Positions 5,950-8,249 of a DNA stretch of 8,249 nt are shown here, piece after piece. Origin of the DNA: Anaerolineae bacterium (lineage in GTDB: Bacteria > Chloroflexota > Anaerolineae > DRVO01); contig JAAYAV010000218.1 in NCBI GenBank assembly GCA_012719195.1, forward strand, positions 1 to 8,249, in the 5' to 3' direction. Position 1 is the stretch's first letter. Each line of letters starts with the position of its first letter. A program made the position numbers and the translations under genes. Below the pieces are notes generated by a model. That model did no database searches. It was not told the origin of the DNA and saw only the letters and a list, made by a program, of their open reading frames with translations.

Positions 5950-6540
5950 GTGAATTCGAGCCCGGTACAACTGGAGATGGTCTGGCCGCCGGACCGCCAG
6001 ACGCCGGACGCGGACACGATCACGCCCGCCGGCTACCGGCTGCGACTGGGCGACCCGGGCGACCGCGAGGCCCTCTTCGCCCTCATGGAACGCGCCGGCT
6101 GGCCCAGCGGCGACCGCCGGCGGCTGGAGCTGTCGTTGCCCCGCGTCGTTCCGGGCAGTTGGCACGTGGCGGAGTGCACCGACGATGGGCTGCTCGTCGC
6201 CAGTGCTCTGGGCCTCGATGATCCCACCCCCTGGCACCCGGCCGGCGCCGAGCTCGGTTGGGTGGCGGCCGACCCGGATCACCGCGGACGCGGCCTAGGG
6301 CTGGCCGTCTGTGCTGCCGTCACGGCGCGACTGATCGAGGTGGGCTGCCGCGACGTCCACCTCTACACCGACGAGTGGCGCCTGGCCGCCGTGAAGACCT
6401 ACTTGCGGCTCGGCTACCTACCGCTGATCTTCGCACCCGAGATCCTCCCCCGCTGGCGGACCGTCTGCGAGGCGCTGGCCTGGCCGTACACACCGGCCGC
6501 TTGGCCCACCGCCGCCGAGGCTAGCCAATGGATTCCGTGA
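5950..6540 (+). CDS. GNAT-family N-acetyltransferase
   Basis: This is a GCN5-related N-acetyltransferase, expected to move an acetyl group from acetyl-CoA to an amine on a protein or small molecule in the cytoplasm. It has 196 residues. The fold begins near residue 28 (GYRLRLGDPGDREALFALM). The strand ELGWVAADPD is followed by the acetyl-CoA P-loop HRGRGLG (111-117). The later motif YTDEWRLAAVKTYLRLGY (139-156) is the usual helix and strand near the C-terminus. The start is taken as GTG 5950, which has GAGG 10 bases upstream and follows the predicted promoter. The ATG at 5977 would lose only nine non-conserved residues and is a fair alternative. Its last 13 bases overlap the next gene, so the two are probably one operon. 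Family is sure; the substrate is unknown. Confidence 0.88.
   Translation: MNSSPVQLEMVWPPDRQTPDADTITPAGYRLRLGDPGDREALFALMERAGWPSGDRRRLELSLPRVVPGSWHVAECTDDGLLVASALGLDDPTPWHPAGAELGWVAADPDHRGRGLGLAVCAAVTARLIEVGCRDVHLYTDEWRLAAVKTYLRLGYLPLIFAPEILPRWRTVCEALAWPYTPAAWPTAAEASQWIP
6517..6520 (+). promoter_or_regulatory. Shine-Dalgarno site of the winged-helix gene
   Basis: GAGG lies 7 bases before ATG 6528, inside the end of the GNAT gene. It supports the overlapping start and shows that the second gene can be initiated independently. Confidence 0.6.
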
Positions 6541-7715
6541 CACGCGAGCAGGTGCTCGCCTTCCGCCTGCGCAGCCATCACCTCGCGACGCGCCTGCCCA
6601 CCGGCGATGCCGCTCTCGCGACCTCCGCCTGCGGCATCCAGGACAGCCCGCCGGGGTCGGCAGCGCTCTCGTTGCATGCCCGCCTCGCCAACCTGCGCCC
6701 CGCCGACCTCGAGCAGGCTCTTCTGCAGGACAAGACCCTCGTCCAGACCTGGGCCATGCGAGCCGCCCCCCACGTCGTTCCCACGCTGGACCTGGCCGTC
6801 TTCACCGCGGGGCTTATGCCCGATGACGATGAGGCGCTGCTGTACTACATCCGCGGGGCGAGCGGCCATCTGCAGCGCCTCGGCTTCACCGCCGCCGAGG
6901 TCGTCGGTCGTGCCGGGGCCGCGCTGACGACGGCTCTCGCCGGGCAGCGCCTGACCAAGGACACCCTGGGGCATGCGATGGCTCGGCTGATGGAGGAGGG
7001 TCTCACTGCGGCACAGTTGGCCATCTGGCGCTCCCCCGACGGGCTGAGAGACAACACCCACGGCGAGTCCCTCGCCCGATTCGCTTTGAGCATCCTGGCG
7101 CTTCAGGGCCGGCTGCTCCTCGTCCCCGACCGGGGCCGCGCCGTCACCATCGTCCTGGCGGAGGAGTGGCTGGGACAACCGCTGCCAGAAGCGAACCGTC
7201 AGGAGGCGGCGAAGGAGCTGTTGCGTCTCTACCTCCACTGCTACGGGCCGTCAAGACCGGCTCAATTCGCCCTCTGGGCGGGCATATCGCCGGCTCAGGC
7301 ACGCCGGGCCTGGTCCCTGGTCGCCGAGGAGCTGCAGTCGATGGAGCGCGGTCGCCCCTCGACCTGGATGCTGGAGGCCGACGTCGTTGCCCTTCGGGAG
7401 GCCCTGCTCCCTCAGGGCGTGCGCCTGCTACCACCCCACGACCCCTATCTCCAGGCGCGCGACCGCGACCTTCTCGTCGCCGAGCGCGACCGTCAGCGCC
7501 TGGTGTGGAGGACGATCGGCAACCCGGGGGCGATCCTCGTGGATGGCGAGATCGCCGGAGTGTGGCGACCAGCCAAGCGGGGCAAGGCACTCAGGATCAG
7601 TGCCCGGCTCTTCCGTAGCCTCGAACCGGGGACCCGCAGTCGCCTGCAGGACGAGGCGGAGAGGCTGGGACCCTTCCGCGGGGCCGACACGGTGGAGCTG
7701 CTGTTCGAGAGTTGA
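6528..7715 (+). CDS. Winged-helix DNA-binding protein, AlkZ/YcaQ (HTH_42)-like
   Basis: This 395-residue protein resembles the HTH_42 superfamily, which includes DNA glycosylases AlkZ and YcaQ that excise bulky alkylated bases and unhook interstrand crosslinks. Family-like stretches are EQVLAFRLRSHHL (7-19), GSAALSLHARL (43-53), LVQTWAMRAAPHVVP (71-85), LPPHDPYLQARDR (301-313) and GAILVDGEIAGVWR (334-347). AlkZ has a catalytic Q-x-Q and YcaQ Q-x-D near the N-terminus. The matching place here reads GIQDSPP (36-42), giving Q38-D39-S40. One glutamine is kept but the partner is serine, so glycosylase activity is uncertain. There is no signal peptide or membrane segment. It overlaps the GNAT gene by 13 bases and has its own GAGG. 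Family membership is fairly sure; the function could be repair, resistance to a genotoxin, or regulation. Confidence 0.8.
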   Translation: MDSVTREQVLAFRLRSHHLATRLPTGDAALATSACGIQDSPPGSAALSLHARLANLRPADLEQALLQDKTLVQTWAMRAAPHVVPTLDLAVFTAGLMPDDDEALLYYIRGASGHLQRLGFTAAEVVGRAGAALTTALAGQRLTKDTLGHAMARLMEEGLTAAQLAIWRSPDGLRDNTHGESLARFALSILALQGRLLLVPDRGRAVTIVLAEEWLGQPLPEANRQEAAKELLRLYLHCYGPSRPAQFALWAGISPAQARRAWSLVAEELQSMERGRPSTWMLEADVVALREALLPQGVRLLPPHDPYLQARDRDLLVAERDRQRLVWRTIGNPGAILVDGEIAGVWRPAKRGKALRISARLFRSLEPGTRSRLQDEAERLGPFRGADTVELLFES

Positions 7716-7725
7716 GACGGAGAAA

Positions 7726-7750
7726 CGGCGCAGGTGACGGGCCCGCGCCG
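7726..7750. terminator. Weak hairpin between convergent genes
   Basis: CGGCGC (7726-7731) is complementary to GCGCCG (7745-7750) across a 13-base loop. It lies in the 64-bp gap between the winged-helix stop and the amidohydrolase stop. There is no T-tract, and a 6-bp GC stem is easily met by chance here. The position is the main support. Confidence 0.25.
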
Positions 7751-7779
7751 CTTCGTTGGTGGCTCGATCGGTTCGGAGG

Positions 7780-8249
7780 CTATTGCCAGGGGGCGGCGGT
7801 GTGAGCGGGCTGTACCTCACCTCCCAGCACGGTCCAGCGCGGCACCAACGTGCGCTCGGCGATCCTCTTGTTCTGGAAGCAGTCCTCGAACCGGAAGGTG
7901 CCCTCGATCTCCTCCAGCACGGTCACGTCGGCCCGGCGGCCCGGTGCCAGCGATCCCACCTCGCCGTCCAGTCGCACCGAGCGCGCTGCGTCCACCGTCA
8001 CCCGGCGCACCACCTCATCCAGCGACAGGCCCAGGTGCACGAACTTGGCCATGGTGGTGGGCAGGTCGTATACCGGACCGTGAACGCTGTACGTGTGCAG
8101 GTCGCTGCTGATGGTGTTGGGGACGAAGCCCTGCTCCAGGCAGGCCTCCATCACCGGGAAGGAGAAGCTGCCGGCACCGTGACCGACGTCGAAGATGACG
8201 CCGCGCTCCTGCGCCTTTCTGAGCCCGTCTAGCACGCGGCCGTCCTCGC
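7780..8249 (-). CDS. Amidohydrolase/deacetylase-family metallohydrolase (cog3964-like), 5'-truncated by window edge
   Basis: This is the C-terminal part of an amidohydrolase-superfamily enzyme, a metal-dependent hydrolase with a TIM-barrel fold. The frame is open to the right edge, so the GTG at 8235 is an internal valine. There are 155 visible residues. FDVGHGAGSFSF (visible 19-30) holds a likely metal-ligand histidine, H23. TISSDLHT (45-52) holds D49, the probable catalytic aspartate at the end of strand 8. GPVYDLPTTMAKFVHLGLSL and the DAARSVRL and GSLAPGRRADVTVLE segments are typical of the cog3964 deacetylase group, often mislabelled dihydroorotase or adenine deaminase. From memory, characterised members such as Atu3266 hydrolyse acetylated (R)-hydroxy acids. 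The N-terminal HxH and the bridging lysine lie outside the window. The gene converges on the winged-helix gene. Family is fairly sure; substrate unknown. Confidence 0.82.
   Translation of the reverse strand, partial: EDGRVLDGLRKAQERGVIFDVGHGAGSFSFPVMEACLEQGFVPNTISSDLHTYSVHGPVYDLPTTMAKFVHLGLSLDEVVRRVTVDAARSVRLDGEVGSLAPGRRADVTVLEEIEGTFRFEDCFQNKRIAERTLVPRWTVLGGEVQPAHTAAPWQ

Noticed and set aside
5865..6221. 118-codon frame on the plus strand starting in the metX/GNAT control region
   Set aside because: It would cover the predicted promoters and run out of frame through the GNAT gene. The product is Arg/Pro/Gly-rich, as expected of a wrong frame.
6414..7238. 274-codon frame on the minus strand opposite the winged-helix gene
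   Set aside because: It overlaps both the GNAT and the winged-helix genes, which have family motifs. Its own product is Gln/Gly/Arg-rich with no recognisable fold.
7756..8232. 158-codon frame on the plus strand opposite the amidohydrolase
   Set aside because: Shadow of the amidohydrolase frame, whose motifs are clear.
1..8249. Resistance or genomic island suggested by APH, Fsr-like, GNAT and AlkZ-like genes in one window
   Set aside because: All are large families common in chromosomes. There is no integrase, transposase, tRNA or attachment site, and base composition looks even alongside the housekeeping met and RNase J genes.

Overview
This G+C-rich bacterial window (about two thirds G+C by eye) is densely packed and looks like ordinary chromosome. 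It holds eight protein genes, and the two at the edges are cut by the window. I see no RNA gene, mobile element, CRISPR array or phage gene. The lineage is uncertain. A full-length RNase J, a MetX/MetW methionine module, an Fsr-type transporter, an AlkZ/YcaQ-type winged-helix protein, GTG starts and clear sigma70-like promoters in a G+C-rich background would fit Chloroflexota or a related deep terrabacterial group. That is an impression from protein style, not a demonstrated assignment.

Layout, left to right. (1) The 3' part of an aminoglycoside-phosphotransferase-like kinase (+ strand) ends at 920. It converges on the RNase J gene, with a strong G+C hairpin between the two. (2) A leftward block reads metX (5741 to 4593), metW (4596 to 3967), a fosmidomycin-resistance-type MFS transporter (3970 to 2717), then RNase J (2628 to 973). 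The first three genes are joined by two successive ATGA stop/start overlaps, so they are almost certainly one translationally coupled operon. RNase J has its own extended -10 promoter and Shine-Dalgarno sequence. (3) The 208-bp control region 5742..5949 carries two good divergent promoters. Their -35 boxes flank a perfect 7-bp dyad. There is another palindrome near the metX transcription start, and a metX leader able to form competing hairpins. (4) A rightward pair encodes a GNAT acetyltransferase and an AlkZ/YcaQ-like winged-helix protein that overlap by 13 bases. (5) The 3' part of a cog3964-type amidohydrolase (- strand) enters from the right edge and converges on the winged-helix gene.

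Together, MetX activates homoserine by O-acylation and MetW is its usual genetic partner, committing carbon to methionine. The coupled transporter is the least explained member of that operon. RNase J is housekeeping RNA processing. The kinase, the GNAT, the AlkZ-like protein and the amidohydrolase belong to families with very broad substrate ranges, so their substrates cannot be read from the sequence. I found no convincing undescribed multi-gene system. The best leads are the metX control region, the transporter's place in the methionine operon, and the altered active-site motif of the AlkZ-like protein.
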